Assembly (NCBI GenBank): GCA_013400975.1
Contig: WBMZ01011571.1
Span: 124,001 to 188,000, forward strand
Length of the DNA: 64,000 bases
Direction: 5' to 3'
From: Atrichornis clamosus
Lineage: Eukaryota; Chordata; Aves; Passeriformes; Menuridae
Made by a program: the position numbers and the translations under genes. Of this stretch, positions 48,806 through 60,770 are shown one piece after another. Below the pieces are notes generated by a model that was not told the DNA's origin, did not search any database, and saw only the letters and a list, made by a program, of their open reading frames with translations. The stretch's first letter is position 1. Each line of letters opens with the position of its first letter.

Positions 48806-51469
48806 TCCCTTCAATATTCTCCCATTTTCTTATATATAGAATGTTATACTTTTAAACCAGAAGACATCATACATAGATATGACAAAAATCTGTCAGAATG
48901 AAAAAAGTGTGTATAGCTACTATCTTAAATGTTTGTTTCAAAAGGAAATTTTTTCTTTGATGTGTTTTACAGTGCTGTATCTGTAATCACGGAGTTTTAA
49001 AATACTTGCTCCAAGAGAAAACCTTAAATTATATTTGGAACATCCCTTCCACATCCCAGTTAACTGAGGATTCTAATTAATATTGCCCAAGTACTAGTCT
49101 TGCATAAAAGTTTCTTGCTTTTTATTTAGAATATTTTTCTCTTATGTAGCCCACTTGCAGGAGTAGATTAGCATTTAAATGAAGGTACAGAATATAAAAA
49201 AAAGTAAGAAAAAATGGAAGGAAGGACAACCCTTAGAAGGCACAGCAATGCAATAGCACCATTCTAATCTTTACCTTATAGGAGCACTGGGCTGAACTGT
49301 CAATATCTTACTGTATGGATTGAGAGCTTAAATGGGTTGTGGCTACTCAAGGATGAACTTAAATCATTTTTAATAAAATATGTGTAAGAGATAGAGTGGA
49401 AAACAACAGAAATTATAAGGTTTTCACAGCCACATAACAGTAAGTTATTTGATTTCCCTGAAATTTCAGATGCAGAGCAATTCCATTCACTCTGGAGGAT
49501 GTTGCCCTGCAGCACATATTAGAGCTGTTGCTCCACTGTTTCACTTTTAGTGCATTACATATGTGTACAATGCAGTTCTGCTCCCCGAGGTTAAATTTTG
49601 CTCATTGTACAACCAAGACCCTGAGGGCTAACACACACAGTTGAGAAAGTGTTATTTTGTCAATTTTGCTATGGAACTCTATCCAGCTATATGAAGATAT
49701 TCTCGGTTTACTGTTCTTCTTGTCCATGTATTCTTTCTCTGAAACAGATTATTTTTATATTGTTCAGTTTCAAAGGCCATTCCAAAGAAAAGAAATTGAA
49801 ACTTCATCTCTGAATAGCATTTTAATGTTCAATGAAATAAAAAGAAATAAAAAAGAGAGGAAAAGAAGGATGGAAACAAAGATAATCACATTCTCTAATC
49901 TACAGTAGTAATTGTCTGCATGACTGAGAGCTGCAGTCAGTACTAGCAACACGAATGTCCATATTCATTAGGCATATGAGTTCAGTTCAGATAAACAAAT
50001 TCAGCTGTTCTGATGCGTTTGACATAGTCAAAACCTCTGAAATTTAGATTATGGACTTCTGTGCACTGTATTAAAAAAAATGGCTAGTTGGTACTGACTT
50101 AGCCTTCAGCTATGTCCTTTTACAACAGTTTAACATATATAGCACTTCCTGCTTTTTGTCTTCTGTCCCAGTGATAAACAGAAAGTATAAGACATTCCAA
50201 AATGATGTGAAAGTTTAGCTAGTGCTACATCAACAGGGGTAAGTCGTAAAGAAAATAAAAGGAACATGATGGAAGGCATCCATCTTTAAGATGAGGGGGC
50301 AGCAGACTTCTGATACATTCAACTGCAGTTTGGATAGGGGAAATGGGGCCTGTACAACACAGGGCCAGGAGATTTTCAATATTTTATGTACAGCATCTGT
50401 AATTCTATTACCAGACATAAGAGTTTTCTTATCAACCAAAAGTTTGTTAAGGACTATTCCTATAATAAAATGAAAGGCTGAATTAAATACTAATTTATTT
50501 CAGACTTTAATCTATAATCCAAGTGTCCTAACCTGAGGCTTTAAAAGTTTATTTTTTACTCCCTCTTTTTTCCTTTTATCTAAGTGAGCTAGCCTTTTAG
50601 CAAAGCATCCTGAAATGTTGTATTGATTTGTGTATTTTACATAAGAAGTTACTATAGGATTGTTCTTTTGAAAGCCAGTTAAGTAGGAAATAAGAAAACT
50701 CAGATATATCAGTCATTTTGGTCAGAGTTCTTTCTTTATACTTCCAAATAATGCATTTACTTCCATAGAAAGAATTAATGTGTTGTCGTTTGAAAGCATT
50801 TCACGTAGTTAAATGATCTTAAGAAAAAGCTTTTATTGTATCCTGAAGAACTGTTGCTGGTATGATACTGATGAAAGGAGTCATACAGAGGGGTTCATGT
50901 GTGACAACACTATCTTATAACCTCAACAACCATTTGTAGTATTTAATATTACATATTTGAAGGACTGAAAGAAAAATTTGTGAGCACGCTGTAATATATA
51001 AGATTGACTCATCTGTACTCCTTAATTTATTTCACAGTAGTGTAACTTCATATAATTCCTAAATTTATTACAAATAATTTATAAATTTCACTTTCACAAA
51101 GCATGCAAGGTATTCTAGTGCAGTCAAAACAACTTTATTTTTTTTATTCTAAAATATGTTTGATATGTCAACAGAAATTCCTCACCAGGAGAGCAGTTTT
51201 TCATCACCTCAAACTTTACCTTCTGTGGTAAAACAACACATGTGATATCAAAAAGTGATATGATACCAAATCTTGAACAGGTTTCCAACACCTAAATGCA
51301 TGTCAGACACTCTGCTGCTGTATGTCTGTGAGAGGCTCCACCATCTATATCTCGCATAAAAGGAATGCAAAAAATGCCCGTGGTTACCCTTCCCTAGACT
51401 TCATTTGTGTAATCAGAAGATTAGCCTCCACAAGTTGTCCTTTGATCCTCTAGCTTTAGATAGCAATGC
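48806..51469. other. non-coding DNA, no gene seen
   Basis: Unique AT-rich sequence with a purine-rich patch at 49838-49883. Open frames up to about 83 codons have no recognised features. Confidence 0.5.
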
Positions 51470-51640
51470 TGTAATTAATAAATTAATGGCTACTTTTAGA
51501 ACATAACTGACTTATGTCCCCTCACCAGGTTAAGTGAAGGTGCTTATCAAGGCACCATTCAAGTCTCTTATCATCGTCTGCTAGCGGACAGCATGCTACT
51601 TGTCTGCAAGCTTGTGCCTGGAGAAATACTTCCACAGGCA
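51470..51640. promoter_or_regulatory. candidate conserved non-coding element
   Basis: TGTAATTAATAAATTAATGG (paired TAAT homeodomain cores) precedes a balanced-composition, non-repetitive stretch containing CACCAGGTTAAGTG, CTTATCAAGG (a GATA-type site on the minus strand) and AGCATGCT. This is motif-based inference only. Confidence 0.2.
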
Positions 51641-52159
51641 GGAAAAAAAACTATCTTGGCTTTGCTCGTTAGTGTGCATGAATGAATAATTCAAAACATA
51701 TCAATGAAATGTTCAAAACATGTCTCTTATTCTAAAGGCATTAGTGTTGGTTTGGTTTGGACACAGAGTCAGCTGAGTTCCAGTATTTACCAGCTGTCAA
51801 AAAATAATTTTGCAAAACATTAGAAAGATAGTCAGGGTTAGATTGAAGGATACTAAATTTTTATGCCTTTAGATCTACAACATTTTTTCAGTACTATTTT
51901 GTGAAACTATTTATCAAGTTCATGTAGATTTGACTCTTTTATTTTTCAATGAAGATTTCAGAATTACAAAGATATTTGAAGAGATGCCTTGAAACAGCCT
52001 GACATTTCTTAGCACTATATGCATTTAAAACAGGATTAATATAAGTGATGAATCAATATGGACTAAATCATTGTGTGTCTTAGTTTCTTGAAAGCCATAC
52101 ACAAAATTAGTCTGTTATAACTGCAAACATGCATATAATACCCTGTTAAGAAACCTTAG
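51641..52159. other. non-coding DNA left of the LTR
   Basis: No gene or recognised repeat. I see no retroviral internal sequence or clear polypurine tract next to the LTR on this side. Confidence 0.5.
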
Positions 52160-52247
52160 TGTAGCAGTACATCCCTCATGCTACATAAAGCTTATCTGTT
52201 GCTTGTTAGCTGGCATGATTGTCTGAGGCATTTGCCCTCACAATCAC

Positions 52248-52277
52248 CTGTTAATGAGTGGAATAACTCATTAACAG
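52248..52277. repeat. perfect 12-bp hairpin inside the LTR
   Basis: CTGTTAATGAGT (52248-52259), a six-base GGAATA loop and ACTCATTAACAG (52266-52277) form a perfect stem in the presumed U3 region, about 90 bp from the LTR's left end. It could be a paired transcription-factor site or an RNA hairpin. It is the longest perfect inverted repeat with a short loop I found in the window. Confidence 0.95.
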
Positions 52278-52712
52278 ACCACCTGGTTCCTGATGATGCC
52301 ATGGAGGTACCACTCTCAGCTAACGATAGCACCTTGCCTTGAAAGCAAGATTGAAAGGATAAACTGGAATTTGTGACTGATAGCCCCGGAGCTTTATAGG
52401 CTGTACTAAACCCTCGCAAAGCAGAAGTGTTCTGCACAACCCCCTGGAAACCTGCAGAGGCCTCTCCTCAAGATCAGGATGCCAGTTTTGAGTTACTTGC
52501 CCAGATATTGAATGAAAGGGTTCTCGTGTACACCACCATCAATTTGTGGTAAGACACATTGAAATCCTAATCTGTACTATTTCTTAGCTAGCTGCAATAT
52601 AAGTACCTTTATATTGTGCACTGTTTTATGTAAATTACTAGTGGTTACTTGTTTACCCTGTGTAGTAGGTAGTCTGTTCAAAGGCTTTTGCCTGTTAACC
52701 TTGTGTCTGTTC

Positions 52713-52718
52713 AATAAA
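52713..52718 (+). promoter_or_regulatory. polyadenylation signal AATAAA in the LTR
   Basis: A canonical hexamer within TTCAATAAATAATTC. It is followed by a T-run and a TGT element suitable for cleavage-factor binding, and it is placed as in a retroviral R region. It sets the LTR orientation as plus. Confidence 0.6.
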
Positions 52719-52847
52719 TAATTCATTTTTTGTAACAGACCTAATTGTTCATTATTAAGAACTTGCGAGCAAGAGTTTGGGTTTGGGGTGCGGGTCACCT
52801 CAATAGAGCCCCTGCCGGGAACCCTGGGAAGGCAGCGCTCACCTACA

Positions 52848-55800
52848 GCTCTCACTCCTTTTGTACCACTTAGCTTAAGTTTTGTCTAATGACAATGCTA
52901 GCTGCTTCCAGATAATGATAGTTACCAGATGAAATAAGAGAAATGAATTCCAGAGTTTGTTGTAGAATCTAAAAACACTAAGGAAAAGCACTTGCGTGAA
53001 ACAAGCCACTAAGAGAACCAAAAAGGCCCTGTATACCCCAATGATTTAAACTATTAAATATTGCAAAGGTGACAAGGTAATATATTAGACTCTCAACAGA
53101 AACAATATAATTTCGCCAAACTGTTCTCTCTGTCAGTTCCCTCAGTGAACTGTCTTGTAAGATATTCCCTTTCAAGAGAATAGTCAGCACTTAGACAGAA
53201 GTTTCTTTTAAAAACAATACTGAAATCAACAAACAAATTATTTCAAGTTCATGGAAAGTTAATTAAAGTCTGAAGACATTAGAAATAGTAGTGGAAGTGA
53301 TTGCTTAAGATAGTGGGAAAGGTTAGGAAAAAAATGCATAGATGGTAGAGATAAAACCTTACAAATTTAGGAAACAATTTACATAACCTAAGTAACTAAT
53401 GTGATCTGTTTTTTCTGTTGGTGGGTTTGGCTTTGGGGTTTTTTTCCCTGATATGACCTTGTTTTTCCCAATAAGGAGTAATTCTTGGAATTCTAACAAG
53501 GCAGGTGATGTTTGGTGGAGTTATTTCTGGTTTCATTTTGAGAATCATGTAGGACTTTTAATTAAATTCTGGAGTTACTCAAATGTATATAAAATGTTTC
53601 TCTGTATAAACTAACATACCCAGATGTGGAGAAAAGCTTAAAGCAGTTTGATCCCTCTATGCCTACTGTGCTCACTGAGAAAAACCTACAAGGTGTTATT
53701 AGGAACCAATGCATGATTTTTTACAGCCTTTTGGATTCAGGAGTTTTGTATTTTTACTTTTTCAATGTATGATATTTACAGAAGCCCTCAAATCCCTCCA
53801 TGTCACCACATGTTCACCTGGGTCACACACTCTGGTGTAAACAATAGCTTATGCTAAATTTATATTACTTAAAACTAGTACCTTTGATCCTGACCCTAGG
53901 ATAGGCAGATTTGGGACTAAAACTGACATAGCAGGAGCAATCTGGGCAGAAGCTCTGGTGACCTTGTGAATACATAAGTTTTCATGTCATTCTCTGTCTG
54001 ACAGAGAAATATAGAAGCATAGCTATAGTTACATAACTGTTATAGTGGTCACCTTAAGTTCACTTAGCTAAAGTTGATCCTAGTTTTGCAGATACATTCC
54101 CTGATCAAATATACATAAAATCTTGGATATCAGGATTTCAAGAAAATCCTTAACACGTCAGATTTTTGTTACTAACATTGTTATTATCAGTCTGTTTCAC
54201 GTAGATTTAACACATTTCAAGGTATGTTATGTAAGATTAATCATGTAATTTGATCATATAAAGTCAATATAATCTCATTAGAACATGACTGTGGATTTCA
54301 CCTAATGTTTATAAATCAGATCATAATGGAAATTAAGTCACAACTACAGAACTTTTAAAAAGAGACAATATCCTTTTCTAACTTATTCTTTTCAAGAAAA
54401 ATAATATCTTCTCTAGACTTATAGGCCATTATTTTTTCTCTATTTTCTCTCATTTCTCTGTCTTTGAGTCATTAAGGCAATTTTTCTCCTGGCATTGAGA
54501 TAATTCTCTGCTGAGTTCCATCAGGCTGGAACCTAATTCTGTAAACTGAGAATGTGGTAGAATTTATGGGGGGGTTTTTCCTGTTCTAGATCTCAATAAA
54601 AAAAAAGAGGGGTTCAAGCTCAGTTTAAAATTATCACCTCTCCTACAAAACAAAACTACAGATGTTTTGAAAGTTTCCAACAGTGTCTTGGAGAAAGTTA
54701 GAAAGCAGTTGTGACAAGCACTTGAGTTTCCTTATTGCTTTTCCATACGCTGTGTACTCTTTGCTTGTTTCCTGTTGAATTGAGTGATATGAAACAAACC
54801 TTGAATAGAGCAGCAATCTCTTTTCCGGTTCTTACTCTCAGTCTCTGTTGTACAGAATTATATTGGAAAGAACTCTCACTGATGTACAGAATATATAACT
54901 CAGGCTTAATCTTTCTCCTGGATCAGAGATCAGACATAAACACAAGGTCTTGTGTTTGAGATAAGTGGGTCAGCTGGTAAAAACTGGTAAAATATTTTGC
55001 CCAATAAAATATTTTGATAATAACTTCTGAGGACCTTATGAGAGACATGGTGAGCCACTGGTTCAGTTAGGTGAGACAAATGCAGCATATGTAAATTAAC
55101 AACTCTGGTGGAAACTCTAGGAAAATTAAATTCCAAAAGAGATAATTTTTTTTTAATTGGTACACAGAAATAGTCTCAGCGATCATTCGACAACTTGAGA
55201 TTCCTAAATTTCACAGACGCATTATACCTAATTTAGATTACTTTACATTTGCCTGCAAATGTATTGGCTTTTGTATGTGTTAAAACATATCCAAATCCCA
55301 AAGAGACGACAATCTTAAACATCAACAAAGATGAGGTGTGAGGGAAAGGAAAGGTTATTATATTTATTGCTATCTGACTGAAGCACCAAGAGATTATATG
55401 AAAATGAGATTTGTCCCTTCAATGACAGAGGGGACTAATCTCAACTTGCCTGAAGGTCAGAAGAGTATATTGATTATAATTACACTCATTTTTTTTTACT
55501 TTGCAGTATTATCCATGCCTTGTAAAACAATCTACCTGTGCATGGGCAAATTAATTTAAATTTAATATACCAGGTTAAACTGAAATTATTGTCAGTGCAT
55601 ATGCACATACTCCTTGCATAACTTCCATGGAAACTTTTGTGATGCACAGAGTTCTATTCTTCCTTTTTTATATCAATATTTACACCCAAAGCTCCCATTA
55701 ATATCAACAAGGAGATATACGTGTAAATCTCCTCCCCTTCCCCAAGTGCTGATGGCAGAACTGGTGCAAAAGTGCTCTCTGTTTTTTCCTGTCAGTGATT

Positions 55801-56547
55801 CTGTTTCAGATATAGCATAAAACAAATCTCTGGATCTGGAATAAATCAAGGCAAAATCAAAAATCTACCTTTTCCAACGAGGAACTGGTCTGTTTTGCTA
55901 TTTTTCCATGTTCAGAATTACATTTTTGTTTTACCCAGACTGGCAAAAAGCATAAAACAAAAACCAAGACATTCCTTACCCCACCCAAAATCTCCCTTGA
56001 AGCATAGCTTTACACTTCTTTCATATTTACAGAGTTTATAATGAAACATTTTCTTCCGCAAACTCTTTCCTCTGAATCACTCAAGGTGAAGTCCATGCTA
56101 TGCTTCACTAGATTTCTTTTTAACTTCAATTTGTTAAATATGACATTTCTCCTAAAACTCAGTGATTAAAATCCTGTGCTCTGCAAGATCTGTCACCAAC
56201 TCTTTTAATTTCAGCCTACGGTGTGCTTTATTTTAAAAACTGATTTCATCATTTTTCTATATGAGACAACAGCAGAAGATGAATTTTGCAGCATAGCTAC
56301 TGGAAATGGATACCCTTCTTTCCTCTTGCCTCACACACTTGAACACTGCCTAGATATACCTCTATGAAAGCTTTGGGATTTTACAATGTCTATAAAACAA
56401 GGGTTACTCATGAGATTCAGCTTTGTAAATATCCACTCATGTAGATAGACCAAAATCAGGTGGAATTTAAGTTTCAGTTGCCTAGTAATACCAGAGCCTC
56501 TGTTGATCATATCATATTTCCAAAGGGAAGAAGTAGGTGGAGATGGT
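52848..56547. other. non-coding DNA, no gene seen
   Basis: Unique AT-rich DNA with T/G-rich patches (53408-53450) and a G-run at 54569-54575. Open frames are at most about 75 codons with no recognised features. Confidence 0.5.
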
Positions 56548-56563
56548 CATGTTATATAACATG
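56548..56563. repeat. 16-bp perfect palindrome
   Basis: CATGTTATATAACATG is fully self-complementary with no spacer. It could be a dimer-binding site or chance. Function is unknown. Confidence 0.95.
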
Positions 56564-57544
56564 GTGTGAAGGAAGGCCTGGAATATTCTGTAAGCACAAT
56601 AGCACTTGTAAAACTCCTCCTTGTAGATCTCCCACACAGATCTTTGTGCAGGGACCAGTCATGTTTCATTGTGTGTGAGGTGCATAGATCTCCAGCCCAG
56701 TCTGAAAGACTGGTTTTGCATGGCAGTGTAGATGTATTCATTTATTTCACAATACGAGCACGTTTCTAGTCCATTTTGGAAATGGATTAAAATAAACTAT
56801 GAAGAAGTCTGGAGAAGAGGAAAGTCACCAGGGAACATAACCCAGGTGAACTGAAACTTGCATTTCAGTTTTCCTTGGAAATGTCTTATTCTGCTACTGG
56901 CCAGATAGCTAAGTAGTTTCTGAAGTTTTGCAGAACACAGAATATCTGCAGGCTGATCACAGATTGTCTACTTCAAGCATTCTAGAGGCAAATATTTTCT
57001 GCAAATTATATATCAGCTCCCAGTTGAATCCTTTGCTATTCTCTCAGGATCTTCAGGTTTTTACTGATGTTGAATCGTTTGTTATAAACTGATATACAAA
57101 AAACCCCTGAAACAAAGCAAAAAAAGGTCTCTATAAGGCCATTGGGCTGATAAACTGTGTTATTGAGAAAGGTGAACTTTAGCTGATTTGTAAAGTATCA
57201 TTATACAGGAAACAACAGAGTATGTGAATTCAGCTGTCATTTGTGAATAGAAGTTTTGGCATCATTGCTTGAAGGCTGAACATGGGAATGCTCAATCCTG
57301 ATTAAATGACCATAATTCCTCAAGGTTGTGACATGTCTGAGAGGGATGGGTATCTGTGCTCAGAAAATCTAAGCAAGAGAATCTACAATGCGATGGCATA
57401 CTCAGGAGGATCCTTTTACTCTCAGCCAGCCCATGAAAAGGATAAATAACACAGAATTTCTAGGCATTTAAAATGTCTAATTTCTGATTGTGTTTTGAGA
57501 TCATATCAGTTTATTAAAAAAAAAAAAATTGCTGTTCTAGCTGA
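56564..57544. other. non-coding DNA, no gene seen
   Basis: Overlapping 64-72 codon frames on both strands around 56460-56770 have no recognisable domain. An A-run lies at 57516-57528. Confidence 0.5.
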
Positions 57545-57800
57545 AGAAGAGGTACTGTCCACCAATTGCTTGTAATACTCATTAGCATCCTTAGAAACAA
57601 ACCACTTGCAGTGGAAATTTAGAGCTGGCATCCTAACATGTCAGGTGATGCTTGCTCTTGCTGCTGGCCTGCCAGCCTTCCAGGAATTCTGGATTTCCAC
57701 CTAAAAACCCCAGCCAGAAGTTAATGTGACTCAAATCAAACAATACTGAATAGTCACATTGGCAGCTCTGCTGAAGTGAAGCTATGCTGCCAGTAAGGAA
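57545..57800. promoter_or_regulatory. candidate conserved non-coding element
   Basis: The stretch combines CCACCAATTGC, AAACCACTTGCAG (a RUNX-like ACCAC core), CTCATTAGC and ATGTCAGGTGATGC. Its composition is more balanced than the flanks and it lacks simple repeats. The regulatory role is inferred from texture and motifs only. Confidence 0.2.
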
Positions 57801-60284
57801 CAGAGCCAGTGAACAATCACAGAGACAAATGCTGGCTTTAAATCTTGCCCTTGGGGATTGAATGAGTCCTTTTACCTTGGGAAGATTATGTATATTTTTT
57901 ACACAAATGCCTTTCTAGCAAAACCAAGAGAATCCTAATAGCTCTTCTACTTCACATAGCCCAAAGCTTTAAGCATTTAGTCCTCTTCTGCAATTAATTC
58001 TGAACTACTTCTAAATTTCCTATTCATAAGAAATATTGATTCCTATCTTATTTGCCCTTATTTAACAGTACTGCTTTGATTGAGACCATGAGAAAAAACA
58101 GAATTATTTATTTTTTTGCATGCGTGTGGGAATGGGAAAATAGTCCAATAATCTTTGGGAAGAGATAGTAGCTGGATCTAAATTTATGGGTCCCTAGTTG
58201 ATCCTGAGTAGCTCAGAGCAATCACAAAATCTAAGCACCTGCAACTCATTTGTATTTTGCAATTAGAAAACCTTGGTGGGTAGTGGTTTAAGGAGACACC
58301 TCAGAGAATGGAAAAGCCACAAATAAACTTGTAATAGCTTACTGAAACATAGAACTGAGGAATTTTCCCTGTTTTTCAAGGACTGAAAGAGCCTGTGAAA
58401 GGCAATGCTTTCCCTTTAGAGGAAACTGCCTTAAAGCAGTTAGTGTAGAGGTTACTGCTGTCAAGATGGCTAAGCTACAGAAAATCCTACCAAGGTCTTA
58501 GAGGCACACTTTAGAAGATTATTCTAACTGTTGATTGGGAAGAGTCACATGTTATACATGGATATGGATCCACCTATTTGAATCTGGAGGTGGTTCTCAA
58601 GCCAGTGTCTTGTTTTGCTCTTGGATGGTCTTGTTAGCTTGAGGAAATGAGACTTATTTTTTCAGGAAAATGCAGATAATGCTAGCTTGTAGGAAAACTT
58701 GATTCTCCACAATCCACTTTCTCATTTAAGACTGTGTTAGTTTTACTTTAGAAATATGGAATGATAAGGGGGAAGGAAAAAAGGCAACCTGATTTTGTCA
58801 CTTGGAGTAGTATGTGTGCAAATATCTGTTGTCCAGAAAATGCTTGTAGGTTCTCAGGTCTTTATAGAGCTCTCTCATCATGAAACTCTACCCAGGCTCT
58901 GTCAAATTCTGTTATTAACACCTTTTTGTGTATTAATTTTGCTTGTTGTTGAATTGTATGATCTTTGTAGGCTTTCTGCGCTGTCATTTCAAGGCACCTA
59001 AATTCTACCCCACTGAAACACCAAATGAAAATTATAGATATCTGGTTTGAACTTTTGGATTCTATACCGTAATTCCAAGTCCAAGTATGATCTACTTATA
59101 TTATTGGGATTCTTATTATTCCCTAGATATCATTTAATGCATATAGCAAGTACAAAAGGATCATAGCTTTAGAAAATCTTAGCATGACATAAAGCTACAC
59201 TGTCATCATCATTGGGTCAACTTTAAAAATCTATTTCATTTCATAATATACAGGGTTATACATGTTCTAGAATCAATGTCTCTTAAATGCTCAAATGGCA
59301 GGTTAAATGTGATGAAATAGTGTGAGAATAATCACAAACTGTAAGAATTCACAGTTGTTTTTTGGGGGTTTGCTTTATGGTTGACATAAATCTTATAGCA
59401 AATTTTCCTAAGCCAGCTTTTCCCCTTAAACCTTACCTAGTAGTTTCCAGCTTCAGGAGATGCAGGGGTGTTGTTAATGCAAGGGTACTCAGACTTATGG
59501 TGAGAGTGTTCTCATTCCAGCTATTCCCCAGGTGTAATACAATGCCTGAATTTTCATGTAATTTTTACAGGAATTGAGTGTCTCTCCTAAGTCATTCTTC
59601 TGCTTATCAAATCTGTGATGTTTATATTCTTACTTCTTAGAGAGAGATGTTATTTCTTTCCTCTTCTTTACTCTTCTGTTTGTGAGACAGTCTCCTCTCT
59701 CTGCCATTGATTTGAGTCATGGGCTGGCATGTATTCCAGCAAGAATCCATGAGTCAACAAAAGTACTCAAGTTCTCATGGCATGATCAAGACTGACATCT
59801 TGTCACAAAGGTGAGGTTTAGACTACTGATACCTCGTACTGCCAGTGCAGCAGCTGATCTCACTATGTTAAAAGTAAATAAATAAAGAGCTGTTTATAAG
59901 AAGGGATAAATCTATGTAGTTTTGAAGTTCCTTGGCCTGAGAAAAATGAAAAAAAAAAATAGTGCTCTAAATGTTTGACAGTCATGGGAAGACAGGTCTC
60001 TGACAGGGAAGTAGAATGAACTAACGGCATAAACTACCCTCAGGAACTGGCAGCACTAAGAAATGAATGTCCTGGCCTTACTGCAATGGAAGAAGTATCA
60101 CGACTGGAAAACATAAACACTCCATGTTCCTTTCTGCTATGTTGGAAAGATTTATTGTGGTTAGTATCTGAGGGAGGTGTGCAATTACAGTCCATCAATA
60201 AAATGGGAAATGCAACACACCAGCAAACAAATGATGCTATAGATGGCAATACTCCATATTTATCTACCTTCTTTAATTTTCATG
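57801..60284. other. non-coding DNA, no gene seen
   Basis: Unique sequence with a long A-run at 59947-59959. No gene, splice structure or repeat family is recognisable. Confidence 0.5.
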
Positions 60285-60490
60285 TTTTAAAAGTGCTTAG
60301 CATAGCATTCTTTCATTAAACCTCAGAAATACCTCCTAAACTAATAAGTAAACTGAGCCCAGTTTTAGAAAGGGATAACTAGGATTAAAATATTTGTGTG
60401 ATTTACCAATGTCATACTATTTATCAAGTAAGAGAACGAAAGTCACTGAATCCCAGAGCTTTGCTTTGACCTATGGTGCCTGCTTCCTGT
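60285..60490 (-). mobile_element. nearly full-length MIR-type SINE relic
   Basis: The sequence runs collinearly with the reverse complement of MIR: AAAAGTGCTTAGCATAG, TTCATTAAACCTCAGAAATA, AGTAAACTGAGCCCAG, GTGATTTACCAATGTCA, CAAGTAAGAGAACG and CACTGAATCCCAGAGC. The consensus bases that should lie between the AATCCTCACAACAACCC and GAAACTGAGG blocks are mostly missing, a deletion of about 25-30 bp. High divergence marks it as very old. Confidence 0.6.
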
Positions 60491-60755
60491 ATTTTTTTTT
60501 ATCTGTTTTATAACCTATATTGGAAATGGTTTCAGGAACCACTGGAACCAACATTACACACTATACAGAAATATAGTAAAAATGTAATTTAGTAAAGGAA
60601 GTCAGCTGGAATGAGTCCGACCACAGTTCTAACTCAACCTAATTACTTAGGTTGTTTTCCTCTGCTAGCAGAGAGCAGTGATAGGTTTCACAGAATCAGA
60701 AGGAAACTGCAAAAATCGACCTCGGAGGCTGGAGTCAGAGAACGCAATGTGGCTG

Positions 60756-60770
60756 CCACTAGATGGCAAT
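60756..60770 (+). promoter_or_regulatory. CTCF-like binding motif
   Basis: CCACTAGATGGCAAT, preceded by TGGCTG, fits the CTCF core form CCASYAGRKGGCRS closely. It sits in a locally GC-richer, non-repetitive stretch (about 60690-60890). CTCF sites organise chromatin loops, and orientation would be plus. Binding is inferred from the motif alone. Confidence 0.5.

Larger units (their letters stand above)
52160..52847 (+). mobile_element. probable solo LTR of an endogenous retrovirus-like element
   Basis: A 688-bp unit begins TGTAG and ends CTACA, a 5-bp inverted terminal repeat of the TG...CA type used by LTRs. An AATAAA polyadenylation signal lies at 52713-52718, about 130 bp before the right end, as expected for the R/U5 boundary. 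The unit is more GC-rich than its flanks, especially the last 70 bp. No primer-binding site follows it and no polypurine tract or gag/pol precedes it, so it looks like a solo LTR left by recombination. I could not find a matching target-site duplication, so the ends are tentative. The family is not identified. Confidence 0.6.

Noticed and set aside
52577..52855. 92-codon minus-strand frame across the LTR
   Set aside because: It runs antisense to the LTR orientation given by AATAAA and reads non-coding LTR sequence.
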